Of a DNA stretch of 64,000 nucleotides, positions 44,959-55,841 are shown piece after piece. The notes below the pieces were generated by a model that was not told where the DNA came from, did not search any database, and worked only from the letters and a program-made list of their open reading frames with translations. The translations under genes and the position numbers were made by a program. The DNA comes from Gamarada debralockiae (lineage: Eukaryota; Ascomycota; Leotiomycetes; Helotiales; Hyphodiscaceae): contig NXFV01000430.1 of the NCBI GenBank assembly GCA_002803225.1, positions 1-64,000 of the forward strand, read 5' to 3'. How positions within the stretch are numbered: the stretch's first letter is position 1; the number at the start of each line of letters is the position of its first letter.

Positions 44959-47163
44959 TTACTGCGGGTAATAGACGACGCCCTGAGGTGCTTGTGGATA
45001 ATAGAACCCATCGGGACTTGGAGTCATCATGCCTCCCATTCCTACAACTCCACCAACTTGCTGCATAGGATAGGATTGAGAGGGTGGCTGATAAGCTGGG
45101 AAGGTTGCAACAGCCGGTATCTGTGCAGCATCGTAGTAATAGACCATGCCGTTAACTTCTTGAGCAACTAGGTTTTGCACGCCTGCTTGAGCCGTAGCAT
45201 CCGATTGCTGACTTGGCTGCGAATATGAGGGCTGCTGTTGATGTTGTTGCGGTTGTGCCGGAACAAACGGAGGCGCACCAGCAGACGGAGCCATTGTCTG
45301 GTTGAAGTTTTGTGGATAATAGTAGCCTTGTTGTGGTGGCATGACTGGGTAGGCTTGTTGATAGAAGTTTTGCGACTGTGGTTGGAATGGGTGTGGTTGA
45401 AAGGGCTGGGCATGAATAGCTCGTTCTGGTATCTGTGACAGGGGGGTACCAGTCGAAGCTTGACTTGGATATGAGGGGTTGCGAGAATGTAACATGTTGT
45501 CGCTCGAGTAGCCATTACCATTTACCTGGATAGGTACTTGCTGATGGAACGGTTGTTGATGCTGTTGTGGAGGATTGAAAGATAGACTTGCAGGTGATTC
45601 AATATCGGCGACAGAAACAGCTTTCTGAGGTCGAGGTTGATGCATGGGAATTGGGTTGGGACGGTTCTCTCGGAATGTCGGCTTTTGAGGGAGTGGGTAG
45701 GTCTGAGGCCTTGGAAGATCATCGATAGAAGTAGCTGGCGGCGCAGGACCACTCTGTTGCTCGTTGTCAGTAGCTGGTAGATTTTGTGGCTGCACGGATT
45801 GGCTCGCTGGTGGTAGCTTCACAACAGGTCGCGCGGTATCCATCTGCATCTGTGGCCGGGACATCGTGGAGCCAGCTGGCGAGACTATACTGTCTCTGTT
45901 GATCTCGCGGGCAAGAGATGAGCGACGGCTCATGGCAACACTTGGAGTGTAAGCACTGCCATACATAGAACCACCGAAAACGCTTGTCCGTCTCGAATAG
46001 CCACTAATAGATCCAAATCCAGATCTGCCTCTACCCCGTCCAAAGCCTTGTTGATTTGGTCTCATTGCTCGCGGGATGAAGATGAACGACCTGTCAACAG
46101 CAGGGAATATATAGCGTGGCGGATGGTCAGGAAGAGATATCCGAACAGGTTTATCTCGGCGGAGAGGAGGGCGGTGATCTGGAAGACGAGTGTATTGCTT
46201 CATTGGAATGCCCGGAAAGACCAAAGGCTTATCCATGGTCGCCAGAAATACCCGGACCTGAACATTGCCAATATGTTTTGTCGTAGAGAGTGCCCTGTTG
46301 GGAGGTGCGGCCTTCGAATTACTCGCTGCTGTAGGAGAAGAGTTGCCATTTGCATAGCTCGGTGCCTGGAGATTTCGAGGACTTGGCTCAGTTATGGCTT
46401 CGTGCATGTCGTGAGTCCAACGTGCTTCGGTAGGTTCGAAGGGCTGTTGCATTTGACTGAGTCTAGTTAGCATATCTTCTTCCTGAAGATCCGAGATGTT
46501 ATCATACTTGATAGGTGCATATGGACCCCCTATGCCGGGCCTGCCTCTTCCTCGACCTCTCCCAAATGGCCGGAACCCGTTGGCAGCAGGTCCAGCGTGG
46601 CGGTGGTCATGCATGAAGAATGCTCCTCTATTCGGTACAAATGCTGGATCCGCATCCCTCTTCTTCTTGTATTCCTCGTGCTCCCGTCGTCTCCGTTCGT
46701 GTGGTAACTCTTGTGGTCGATCCATGTGAGCGGTCGAGTTAACAACGATTGGTGATGGCTCCGCGATATCGGCATCCTCTCGTAGGTCCTCGTATTGCAC
46801 TTCCTCCGTTGAACCGCTCTGGTCCGAGATTTTGAGCCCATTGAGCATCATATCCATATCGCTTGTGCCATTCGTAAGCGGCCTTTTGGAACCCGGAGCG
46901 ATGCCATTGCTTGGCTTTTCCTTCTCGTCCTTGGGTTGCGGTTGCGCAATTCGATTAACTTTGGATAACTCAGGAGAAGCGGTAGACTTCGATTCAGATA
47001 TGCCGACCTCGTCGCCCTCGTGTGCGTCTCCTTCCTCACTTACTATCGACCCCTCACTTACCGAATCATCAAGGTCTTCGGCATCTAGAACCCCTTCCTC
47101 ATCGCCCTCGTCCTCAACCCGTCTTCGAGTCACAGCTAAATCCCTCCTGCGATGAGGAGCCAT
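44959..47163 (-). CDS. Barentsz/CASC3-like protein with Btz domain
   Basis: A single-exon gene of 734 aa. The N-terminal ~145 residues are acidic. At about 150-195 lies the Btz (SELOR) signature: RRRREHEEYKKKRDADPAFV and GAFFMHDHRHAG, which in CASC3/MLN51 wraps eIF4AIII in the exon-junction complex. A GRGRGRGRPG RGG-type tract follows, and RPPLRRDKPVRI with PPRYIFPAVDRSFIFIPRA resembles a second conserved fungal block. The C-terminal 300 residues are Gln/Pro/Tyr-rich and prion-like (QQGYYYPQNFNQ). RNA binding and a role in the exon-junction complex or mRNP granules are inferred. Confidence 0.8.
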   Translation of the reverse strand: MAPHRRRDLAVTRRRVEDEGDEEGVLDAEDLDDSVSEGSIVSEEGDAHEGDEVGISESKSTASPELSKVNRIAQPQPKDEKEKPSNGIAPGSKRPLTNGTSDMDMMLNGLKISDQSGSTEEVQYEDLREDADIAEPSPIVVNSTAHMDRPQELPHERRRREHEEYKKKRDADPAFVPNRGAFFMHDHRHAGPAANGFRPFGRGRGRGRPGIGGPYAPIKYDNISDLQEEDMLTRLSQMQQPFEPTEARWTHDMHEAITEPSPRNLQAPSYANGNSSPTAASNSKAAPPNRALSTTKHIGNVQVRVFLATMDKPLVFPGIPMKQYTRLPDHRPPLRRDKPVRISLPDHPPRYIFPAVDRSFIFIPRAMRPNQQGFGRGRGRSGFGSISGYSRRTSVFGGSMYGSAYTPSVAMSRRSSLAREINRDSIVSPAGSTMSRPQMQMDTARPVVKLPPASQSVQPQNLPATDNEQQSGPAPPATSIDDLPRPQTYPLPQKPTFRENRPNPIPMHQPRPQKAVSVADIESPASLSFNPPQQHQQPFHQQVPIQVNGNGYSSDNMLHSRNPSYPSQASTGTPLSQIPERAIHAQPFQPHPFQPQSQNFYQQAYPVMPPQQGYYYPQNFNQTMAPSAGAPPFVPAQPQQHQQQPSYSQPSQQSDATAQAGVQNLVAQEVNGMVYYYDAAQIPAVATFPAYQPPSQSYPMQQVGGVVGMGGMMTPSPDGFYYPQAPQGVVYYPQ

Positions 47164-48557
47164 GGCGAGGATCTATTAGGGCTGTCGTTCGAGATGCGAC
47201 GGGTTGGCGGGCAAGCGTAGAGGATCGAAGGGCAATATATTGTGACAGATCATGCAGTAGTGGCGTTGTTGAACGGATTTGTACCGCCCGCGGCAATAAA
47301 TGTTGTAGGTAACAGTCTAGGTATCTGTTGATGCTGGGCAGACCTAATGGGTGATACCTGCACGCCGATGAGCAAGTGGAAGAAGGAGAAGGGATGAATC
47401 GTTGAAATTTGGATGGAGGCTGAAATGTGAGGAAAGCCTGGAGAACGTCGCGCTCAATAATATCGGATCCCTGCGCTTTCCTCGCCGACTTTGGCGTAGT
47501 ATGTTAATAAGCGAACCTTGGGGACTCCTTCCAGAAAGAGCCAATCGCTCAGGTACGTTGAAAGGTCGCTATGGTCAGATACCTTGATGGTAGAAAGGTG
47601 TAAGTATATATACAGATAGGCTGCCCTAAATTCTGGGATGGACTTCTTGAGAGTTATGAGTTCATTATGGCTGTTTCTAGTTCGAGCCAGCCATCCTTTG
47701 AGACAGGACAACGACAACAACAGCCCTGTCAGCCACAGACACGAATCACGATCCACGCTCCACGAAGCCACGATGGTAGTACCTCGTATCATGATTTGAG
47801 TAAAAGGGGGACGAAAGACACAGAAGTATTCGAAGCAAGGGGATACCTCATTAATTGGGAAAGATATCACTTGTTCAACCAATCTAACCTACTGAGGATC
47901 AACACTTTGGGTAGCTACAAGCTACGGTAAGTGTTGAAAGAATCCCGGCTTCTGTGGACGCTCTTTGCACCTTTTTAATCGGTGAAGTAGAAGCGAAGGA
48001 TTTATATCTTTTATTCCAATTGATACGGTAGGTTCCCATTCGTTTGTCCGCCCATGACTAGAAATCAGGTCTCTGGGCTCCTTTCGTGGCATCACGTGCC
48101 TTACCAATCACGAGAAGTGCTTTTCGCAGAAAGAATTTTCCCCTTCCCGTACTTTTTGTACCACCTCAAATCATCAATCAATTTTGCCCTCATCCAACCT
48201 GCCTAGAAGATCTAGAACGGGTCGAATAGAGAGATATGTCCAGTTATTCCCGTTGACGGCCAATCGTTCATTGGAGTTACGTCATTTAAAGCTACATCAT
48301 GGTTTGGGACACTCAGAATGTCGTGACATGAATATTGATAATCATGCGGGGTTCTGGTGTGGAACCCCACAATACGAACTCCAGAACTCCTTTTCCTCAC
48401 TGGAGTACGTACTCCGAGGCAGAATTTGGAATGTTAAATCAAGCTCCTTTGCGAAAGACATAAAAGTTAAGCTCCCCGCTTGAAGCTTTGAGGGAGACTC
48501 GAGAACACGAAATATCAAGCAAGCGCACTCCTTCAGGGCAGTATATATATTTTGAAG
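47164..48557. other. Intergenic, divergent Barentsz and lactonase genes
   Basis: 1.4 kb without a recognised gene. AATCGTTCA occurs at 48262-48270 within a CCAATCGTTCATTGG inverted repeat. A CACGTG lies near 48094. Confidence 0.5.
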
Positions 48558-50013
48558 ATGGCACAATTACAGCTCCTACATCTCGGCGACCTCGAGGTAG
48601 ACATGGGCTGGATGATGCGAGCGGTACGTACTTGTTGTACACCACGGCCTCCACCATCTCCACCTTCTTCAAAGCTTCCTACCAAGTCAGTTTCCCCAGC
48701 CAACAAACTCATCTCCAACACCCACAGGGCGGAACATCAACCCTCAGCACCCCAGTAACAACCAACACCCGCCGCGAACTCGCCATGATTTCCGTCCTAA
48801 TCTCGCATCCAACCGAAGGACTCCTTCTCTACGAAACCGGTCCGGGGAAAGACTACCCCACAATCTGGGGCGCACCCTTGAACGACATCTTCGCACGGGT
48901 AAACTACAGTGCTCAACATGAGTTGCCAGCTGCTAGTATGTATTGCTGGGGGCATTTCAAATCCTATATTGTTTTGAGTTCCTCAACGCTCCTCCGGACA
49001 CCTACATGACGAGAAACGTTTTCAGAGGAAGGATAGATCTCGGAATCCATGGATCTTCTCTTTAAACTCTCCTCTTCCTTTACCCAGCATTGCTAACCCC
49101 AGAACTTCACAGTCGCAGCAACAGGGAACGACATCAAAGACGTCAAAGGCGTGATGATGGGGCATTTGCATTTGGATCATGCCGGGGCGTTGGAGAATTT
49201 CAGGAATACAAATGTGCCGGTTTATACGCACGAGATTGAGCTTAAGCACGCGTTTTACTCTGTAGCCACAAAATCCGACCTCGGTGCCTACCTCCCCCAT
49301 TACCTACAATTCGACATCAATTGGCAGACGTGGACAGGTGACTTCCTTGAGGTGGGTTCTTCTGGGCTCCATACTCCTCTAGTAGCTTCATGAGAAGATT
49401 CTCGGATCCTTCAAACGGAATGAGCAATTTAAGAGAGACTGACATTCTAATTCTGTATAGATTGCTCAAGGCTTGATATTGAGACATGCGCCTGGTCATA
49501 CTCCTGGACTGTCCATCCTGCAAATTAACATGCCAGAGAGCGGAACATGGATTTTTACGACGGATCAGTATCATATTAGAGAAAACTATGAGGATAGTCA
49601 TCCGCAAGGCTGGTTGGCGAGGGATAATCATGATTGGGTGAGGAGTAATCAGAGTATGTCTTTCGGTTTCCTTGTCTTCCAGAACTCGTAGGTTCTGCTC
49701 TACAACGGCCTTCTATGGAGGAAGCTGAGGAGGTCATGAAAACCTATGTTGCTGTGTTTGGCTTGATTGGGCCGTACTGACTCTGAGATTTCACAGTGAT
49801 TCATATGTTGGTGAAACGGACTGGTGCGAAGGTTGTGCTGGGTCATGATAAGGAGGTGAGTTCTTCCTTTCTTGAGGGTTGTAGTGAGATGGGGAAGAGG
49901 TCTAGGGTGGAATTGGGATAGGAAAGGAGAGTTAGGATGGAGCTATACTAATGTGTTGGGGATAATAGAGGTTGTTGATGTATAAGAAGCCTGGGAAAGA
50001 ATTCTATCTCTAG
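48558..50013 (+). CDS. Metallo-beta-lactamase-fold hydrolase, N-acyl-homoserine-lactonase-like
   Basis: Model with six exons: join of 48558-48623, 48728-48935, 49113-49351, 49461-49653, 49797-49855 and 49969-50013, giving 269 aa. The metal-binding motif HLHLDHAG lies at about residue 125, and HAPGHTPG supplies the next His. The Asp of FTTDQ and the late His of VLGHDKE complete the usual two-metal set. The size and order match bacterial and fungal AHL lactonases of the AiiA type, which open homoserine-lactone rings. A lactone substrate is only inferred; other small esters are possible. All exons join in frame. The start MAQLQLLHLGDLEVDMG is the first ATG of the first exon. Confidence 0.85.
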
Positions 50014-50789
50014 GGTGGAAACGAGGAGTAAGAAAGCGTTGCAATTTACTTTTCCAGACCGCCATCTTTGCATTTGGTGAACTTGGGAGATTCCACGTCT
50101 GCTCATTGCTTGAGAGCTTCTGACTTCGTGGTTTCGTGGATCACTTGTCCCCACCACCTTAAAAATAGGCGCAAAAGTAAATCTCATGGATCATATACTC
50201 AATTCCTCATGTACTACATACAACGAACAATGCCCTCTGCACCCCATCAGCAAAAGGCTCGCCACACACCACTATCAAACTAAACGCCATCCTTTCAATA
50301 CAGTCATGGAGCAAAACCACAACCAGCCAAACCAGCCATATCCATTGAACCAATGCGCCGGTTCGACCATGAACAGTGTATGCGTGTACGTAACCATCCT
50401 TCCCTCCCCCATTGCAATTATGTACAAAACCAAACCCCAAACAAAGCACAGTCGCAAATAGAAATCATGGTGCAAAGGCACGGAAAAGGAATGACCGGAA
50501 AATAATCTACAAGTATTGCTGTGCCACGGACCCCAACGCCAGTTTTGAATGCGGCGAGCATGATGCGATCTTATTGCTACTTTCCCACAATGTGTGGGTG
50601 AAAGCGATGTATGAGAAATCCATACTCATATAATTCCTTTCGATGTCCGTGATGCTGCTTTTGGCGTGATATGAGGCCGTAGACTAAAGCCCGATGCTAT
50701 GGGTTGACGTCATGTCTAAACCTTTTATCCTCTGTAACTACTCCACATGGCCGTACTTGTACACTCTTCCAGTATTGGTGTTGGATAGG
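50014..50789. other. 3' flanks of lactonase and atf1
   Basis: 776 bp between convergent genes. No gene, repeat or RNA feature is recognised; the right end is the 3' flank of atf1. Confidence 0.5.
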
Positions 50790-52520
50790 TTATGAGAATC
50801 GTCGCTGCATGCCTTGGCCAGCCATGACTTGTTGTTGTTGACCCATTTGCGCCATACCGTAAGGATTCATCTGTCCACCATAGGCGCCGTTCTCGATCAT
50901 TTGTTGCATGTGGAGGCCCGCTAATCCTTGTTGCTGACTGATGGGACAATCCTTATGGGCGAGGAGAAGTGTTTTCAGGTTGACTACTTCATCTCGTAAT
51001 GCGTTGATCTGAGAGTTGAGTGCATCATTCTCGGTGGTGAATACCTCGACCTTGTGCTGCAAGTTGGCAAGCCATTGCTTCTTTCGTTGTCTGCACTTCA
51101 ATGCGGCAACCCTGAATCTACGTTAGACTTGCATTGAAAGGAAATGGAAAGACTTGCCTATTTCTCTCCAGGAAGTTCTTTCGCTTCTCCTCATCGGTCA
51201 TCTTCTTGCCATTGGCATTGTACTCATCCTTGCTCACATCTGGCTCCTCATCGGAAGGTGGTTCATCGGACATGGCGTGACCACTGTTAGCCTTGCCCTT
51301 CTTGTTAGCTGGACCCTTTGATGGTGCCTCGTCTGCTTTTCGTCGACCGTTGGCTTGACTAGCCGCCGTCGACGTTCGCTTGCCCTTGCCTCTGGTATTT
51401 GGTCGGTTTGGTTGATCATTCTCCTCAGACATCCCGCTCATCTCACTTACACCACGACCGGATGTAGTGCTGATAGAACCGTTCTGATTTCTAACTCCCA
51501 TGTTTGGCGAGGTCTCAGCAGACTGGCCACCAATTGGCATGCCAGGCTGGGGTTGAGCATGAACGGGCATTTGAGGAGCCATTGTGTAGTGGTTGGTTGG
51601 TTGAGGACCGTTTCGAGCAGCACTTGTTTGGGCAAGTAAGAAAAGGCCGTTGGCCGCATCGTTGGCATCATGCTGATCAAATTGACCAGGGACAACAGGC
51701 TTAACTTCCATACCGCTGGTAGGGTCTTGTGGTTGTGACGTAATGTTATGTTGCGATTGAGAAGCTTCTCTCTTCTGTGCGGCAGCAGCACTCATAGCAG
51801 TACGATGAAAGTCGAGGGTATTGGGAGTCGCAACACCGCTGGGCATTTGAAGGAAGGCTGCGGTGTTGGGACTTGGCTCAGGGAACATAGAACCACCGCC
51901 GCCAGGAGTAAGACCTGATCTCAAGCCAGACTCGTTCGGAGTAGGGAATCCGCCTCGAAGATGATGTCCGTCAGTGAAGTAATCGTCCTTCTGAGGGCCA
52001 GAAAGCATGGCAGGACTTAAAGGTCCAGAGCGCAAGCTGCCCCAGAAACCTGGCGTCGTGCCTCCAAGGACTCCTGAAGGAGACGTGAGAGCAGCGACTG
52101 ATGGCAACTTTGTACCGCCAGGGGTTCGCAATTCTCCGTTCGCGCCACTACCACCGGCGAAAGAGTGTTCGAAGGGATTGGTTTCGTAGGAGAGGTGACC
52201 GCCGTGGGCTACAGAGAAGTAATCGGGTGTATTGCTAACTGCCGGTGCAGTAACCCCAGGTCGTGGTGGAGGGGCAAGAGGCTCTGCATTCGTCGTCTCC
52301 GCCTTTATTGAGTCATCTTGCTTTGAGTCTGTGGCTGCATCTTTATCGACGACGTCAGCCTCAACTCCTGACTAATGCATCGCGAGATCATTCAAAGAAG
52401 GGGACGGAAGCGCAAAAGGAAAAGGAATATCATACCTGTAGCTGTTGGTGGTGAAGCATTGGCCTGAACAGGTGACTTCGAGTCCCCATTCTTCGTTGTG
52501 TCTGTAGGTGAGGACCCCAT
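50790..52520 (-). CDS. atfA: bZIP stress transcription factor, Atf1/AtfA
   Basis: An ATF/CREB-type bZIP factor, usually activated by the Hog1/Sty1/SakA MAP kinase in oxidative and osmotic stress, conidial dormancy and virulence. Model: complement join of 52520-52436, 52367-51158 and 51111-50790, giving 538 aa. The N-terminal and central regions hold Aft1-type blocks (NPFEHSFAG, PSVAALTSPSG, PGFWGSLRSGPLSPAML) and many SP/TP sites. The bZIP spans about 418-482: KRKNFLERNRVAALKCRQRKK basic region, then a leucine-type zipper (LQHKVEVFTTENDALNSQI). The intron inside the basic region, between Arg and Val, has a GC donor (GCAAGT) with a normal AG acceptor. The upstream region has three CRE-like TGACGT sites. 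Confidence 0.94.
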
Positions 52521-53998
52521 GATTGAGTGCAATAGAGTGTGGGGGAGTAGGACGTTTGTTGCTGTGGTGTCGGTCGCGGCACGATGACGATGTTGAAAGA
52601 GCTTGAAGGTTTCCTTTCTGGGGGAGGGTAAGCCCAATGGGCCTGGTTATTCTGGACGTCGAGGATGAGGTACGATGGGTTGATTGTGCAAAGTACGTCA
52701 GAGGCGAGCCGGCGATGACGAAAGGGCCTGTCTTCTGCAGGAGCGAGGAGCATTAACCTTTCGAACTTCTCACTAGCGACCACCAAAGGAACATCAACGC
52801 ACCACTTTATTTCTACCACCGAAAATTTGTATCAACGGGATGAAGACGGCAGCTTCGATCGATCGATAAGATTGTCGAAAGGATCGCGCGAATTGAATTT
52901 GAGAGGTATTGCACCGTTAGCTGCGTGAGAAAGTGGTCGAGAATGACGGAAGCGGCGACCAAGGGGCCAAATTCACCCAATTTCCGTCAGTGTTGTGGGA
53001 TGCGCAATAAGACGTCCTTTCGATCAATCAGGTATTGAGTAGACAGCTGGAAATGTGGACAACGAGCTTCGAAAGGGGGGAAAGGTCGAGTCTCGATATT
53101 CCCTTTGTTGAATGGACGTGCCTTAATAACTTGGTGACGTATCGCCCTTTTCGACTGTTCAAGATGCGACCGAGAAAATCCTTCTTCTTCGCACCAACCA
53201 AAGTTCCACCACAAGGTCTCCAAGGGTAGGATCGTATTGGGATTCACTATTCGTAGTTCCGATATTTTAATGGTACCGCAAATGACTGTTTTGGGTCGGA
53301 GGCTCTGCTGCTGGATCAACAGTGTACCTCGTTGTCGATTTGTGTGGTATGGGCTTGTCGAAAGTTCGACAGAAAATGACGAAGGAGCAGAGAAATGACG
53401 TGTTCAGGAAGGAATTTGGGAAGCCACCGCTTTTATGGGGCCTGCACCAGAAGGACGCTTAAGCTATTTGGGTAATGAAAAGGTGCGTCGACAGTCAATC
53501 GTGTGCTGTTTATTGGTCGGATTCGAGGGCCGCTGGAAAAGCTATCATCTGCGCTAGTCCCAAACGAGAACCGTTGCTCTGTATCGCCCCCTTCTCGAGC
53601 TGGAAGCGAGCACACCTTCCTCTCTTGATTAGAAATGCGATTTTGCACTGCAGGATCGTTCGATTGCTTGTCGTGCACTACAATAAACACTATAAGTCAA
53701 TAATAAATTAAAATGGCCACGATATGAAGGAACTGTTTGTTGCTCAGTTCGCAGTCATCTCAAGACTCGGTTGAGCGTTTAGGATTTGGCACTTCAATCT
53801 CCGAAAAAGATAACTCCTGACCGGTCGGATTTCTAACGTCCATGATTATTATTCAATGGGAAAACAATAAGCCAGAAGAAAAACTCTGACTTTCAGCTGA
53901 CAATGCAGTCGATATCGATTCCAGTATCAGAGAGGTCCGACGAAGCAGACCCAATCCGCTAATGTCAAAGTCAACTGGTAGGTGGAGGGCCAAGCTCT
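52521..53998. promoter_or_regulatory. Long upstream region of atfA with CRE-like sites
   Basis: 1.5 kb upstream of atfA. ATF/CREB half-sites TGACGT or ACGTCA occur at 52695-52700, 53135-53140 and 53396-53401, so autoregulation by AtfA is possible. No coding sequence is recognised. Confidence 0.4.
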
Positions 53999-55190
53999 TC
54001 AGAGCTTCGACCCCTTTGCAGTACTCCTGATTCGAAATCCATGACGAGGAGTATGAATCCTAACATGTTGTCCCTCCTTCGTCTTCGAATCAATGACAAC
54101 CTCCTTCCCATTCAGCGCAACCAACCGGCCCCGATCTTTGCAACTGAACCCCGAATCAATCGGCCAGACCTCAATCTCTTCCCCTTTCTTCAAACCCGTA
54201 GGATCACTGCCATCCACAGAGCCTTCGCTTTCCGCAAAGGTCGATGATGAAATCGACTTTAAAGCTTCGGGGCCTTTGACTGTTTTCGGCTTGCCCGCTT
54301 TCTTCGCCGCCGCCGCAGTAGCCTTACCGAACCTCTCAATCCATGCAAAGACCTTAGGGAACTGTTGTCCAGAGATGAAATTCTCTGGTAGCGCACCCTT
54401 CATGCCCTTAAGCCAGCGGAAGGGCCAAACCGCTTGACAGTTGTTAGCTAGTGTACCAGTACCACTTTGAAGCACGGAACACAATGTCACAATGACATAC
54501 CTTCAATATCAGCCAAACTCGGACCCTCACTCTTCAGAATCCAGTCCCTTCCATCAGCAAAGAACGTAGTCTCAAGGAGCTCGAACGCGCTCTTTATATC
54601 AACTAGTGCCTCGGGACGCATCTTCTCGATATCCTCCTTTCTCCAACTCCTCCCGGTGTAGTCTTCTCGATCTTTCATGAATCTGGGGTCCTTGAGGAGG
54701 GGCATATCCGAGGGGATGAGTTGAGCTGCGCGCATGAAGAGGCCGTTATCTACGGCCCAGAACTCGAGGAGGCGTTCAACGGCTTTTTGCTCAGGGGAGG
54801 AGGCGGAGATGGAGGGGTTCGACGGGGAGGGGTAGAGGGATTCGAGTTTTTGGAGGATGAGACGTGTGTCATTGTACACATCACGGCCGATGGAGAGGAC
54901 GGGGATACGTCTGTAGTTTGTGCCGATTGCTGCAACGTCTGGTCGCGGCATGGTTACAGGTTGAAGCTGTCGAGGGTTAGATCTCGTCGATTGATGAAGA
55001 ATTGTAGTAACTGACACATTGTGTATATGGAATACCTCTCAGATTGAGGTACCAAACAATCCTAATCCATAATTAGTATCTCATTTGTTCTCACATATTC
55101 CCCACAAATAGAGAAGAGAAGCAGAGGAGTAGCAGACCTTCGAGCGTAAGGAGAGACAGTATAATGAAAGAGAATAATTTCATTCGCCAT
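53999..55190 (-). CDS. Glutathione S-transferase-like protein with peroxisomal targeting signal
   Basis: Model: complement join of 55190-55138, 55061-55016, 54966-54501 and 54432-53999, giving 332 aa. The N-terminal thioredoxin-fold domain is complete after splicing: IILFHYTVSPYARRIVWYLN, then RRIPVLSIGRDVYNDTRLIL with the cis-Pro (IPV) and the glutathione-contact segment. An all-helical GST C-domain follows (LLEFWAVDNGLFMRAAQLIP, LEGPSLADIE-like segment). The last ~90 residues are a family-specific extension ending GSKL, a canonical PTS1. The catalytic Ser or Tyr is not certain (SPYARR is the candidate). Role in peroxisomal detoxification is inferred from the tripeptide; the transferase substrate is unknown. 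Confidence 0.85.
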
Positions 55191-55555
55191 AGCGGTAATG
55201 GGGCAGGTTTTTTAAGACAGGAGCTTGAGATTGAGATGATGGAAGAAAATATGTAATTATTATTAAGTTTTATGGTTTTGCTTTGGAGTATGATAGAATA
55301 AATGCGTAGTTATCCACAACACAGTGTTACATCGAGTGTGATGCCGATCAGTGAAGCTTCCCCAGATGATGCAGACGCTGCCCTGCCGAGGCAAAATATC
55401 CCTGCAGCAATCCCTGTACATCGTCGTATGTCCACTGTTGTGTAACAACGTCTTGGATCGCTTCTGTGCTACAGTTCATCCCATGATTTTGAAGCACCTT
55501 TCTTTCTATGGACAGTAGTAATTTATCTTTGGGTGGTTGTTGTGTAATGGTTTTA

Positions 55556-55841
55556 CCGTATTAATTGGTACATAACATAATATCTTAACTACTTTTTTGC
55601 AACTTTTTATTGAATAGCACCGTATCTTATCTTAGAGTAATATCATGTAAATTCATAAAATTCAGGGTATAAGGCTCTATAAATTTAGCGACTTGAAGCC
55701 TGAAGTACCCTGAAATCATGGTTAGCGTGTCAATCAAGATAATGTCTTGTGTGAATTGGTAGTCAAGCTTCAACTAGGACCATATCTTATCTGGCTAGTA
55801 TTTTATCAAACCCATATTATCTTATGTGCCAGTTAATACGG
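55556..55841. mobile_element. MITE of Tc1/mariner type, TA-flanked
   Basis: The terminal inverted repeats start CCGTATTAATTGGTACATAA at the left, and the complement of the right end starts CCGTATTAACTGGCACATAA. Taken with the adjoining A of the flanking TA they extend 29 nt, of which 26 match. Both ends are flanked by TA (55554-55555 and 55842-55843), the target duplication of Tc1/mariner elements. The interior is AT-rich, non-coding and 286 bp long in total. No transposase is encoded, so mobility would depend on an autonomous relative. TIR alignment was done by eye. Confidence 0.75.

Noticed and set aside
40644..55190. A secondary-metabolite or functional gene cluster
   Set aside because: The neighbouring genes (NBR1, Barentsz, lactonase, AtfA, GST) share no pathway, and no backbone biosynthetic enzyme is present.
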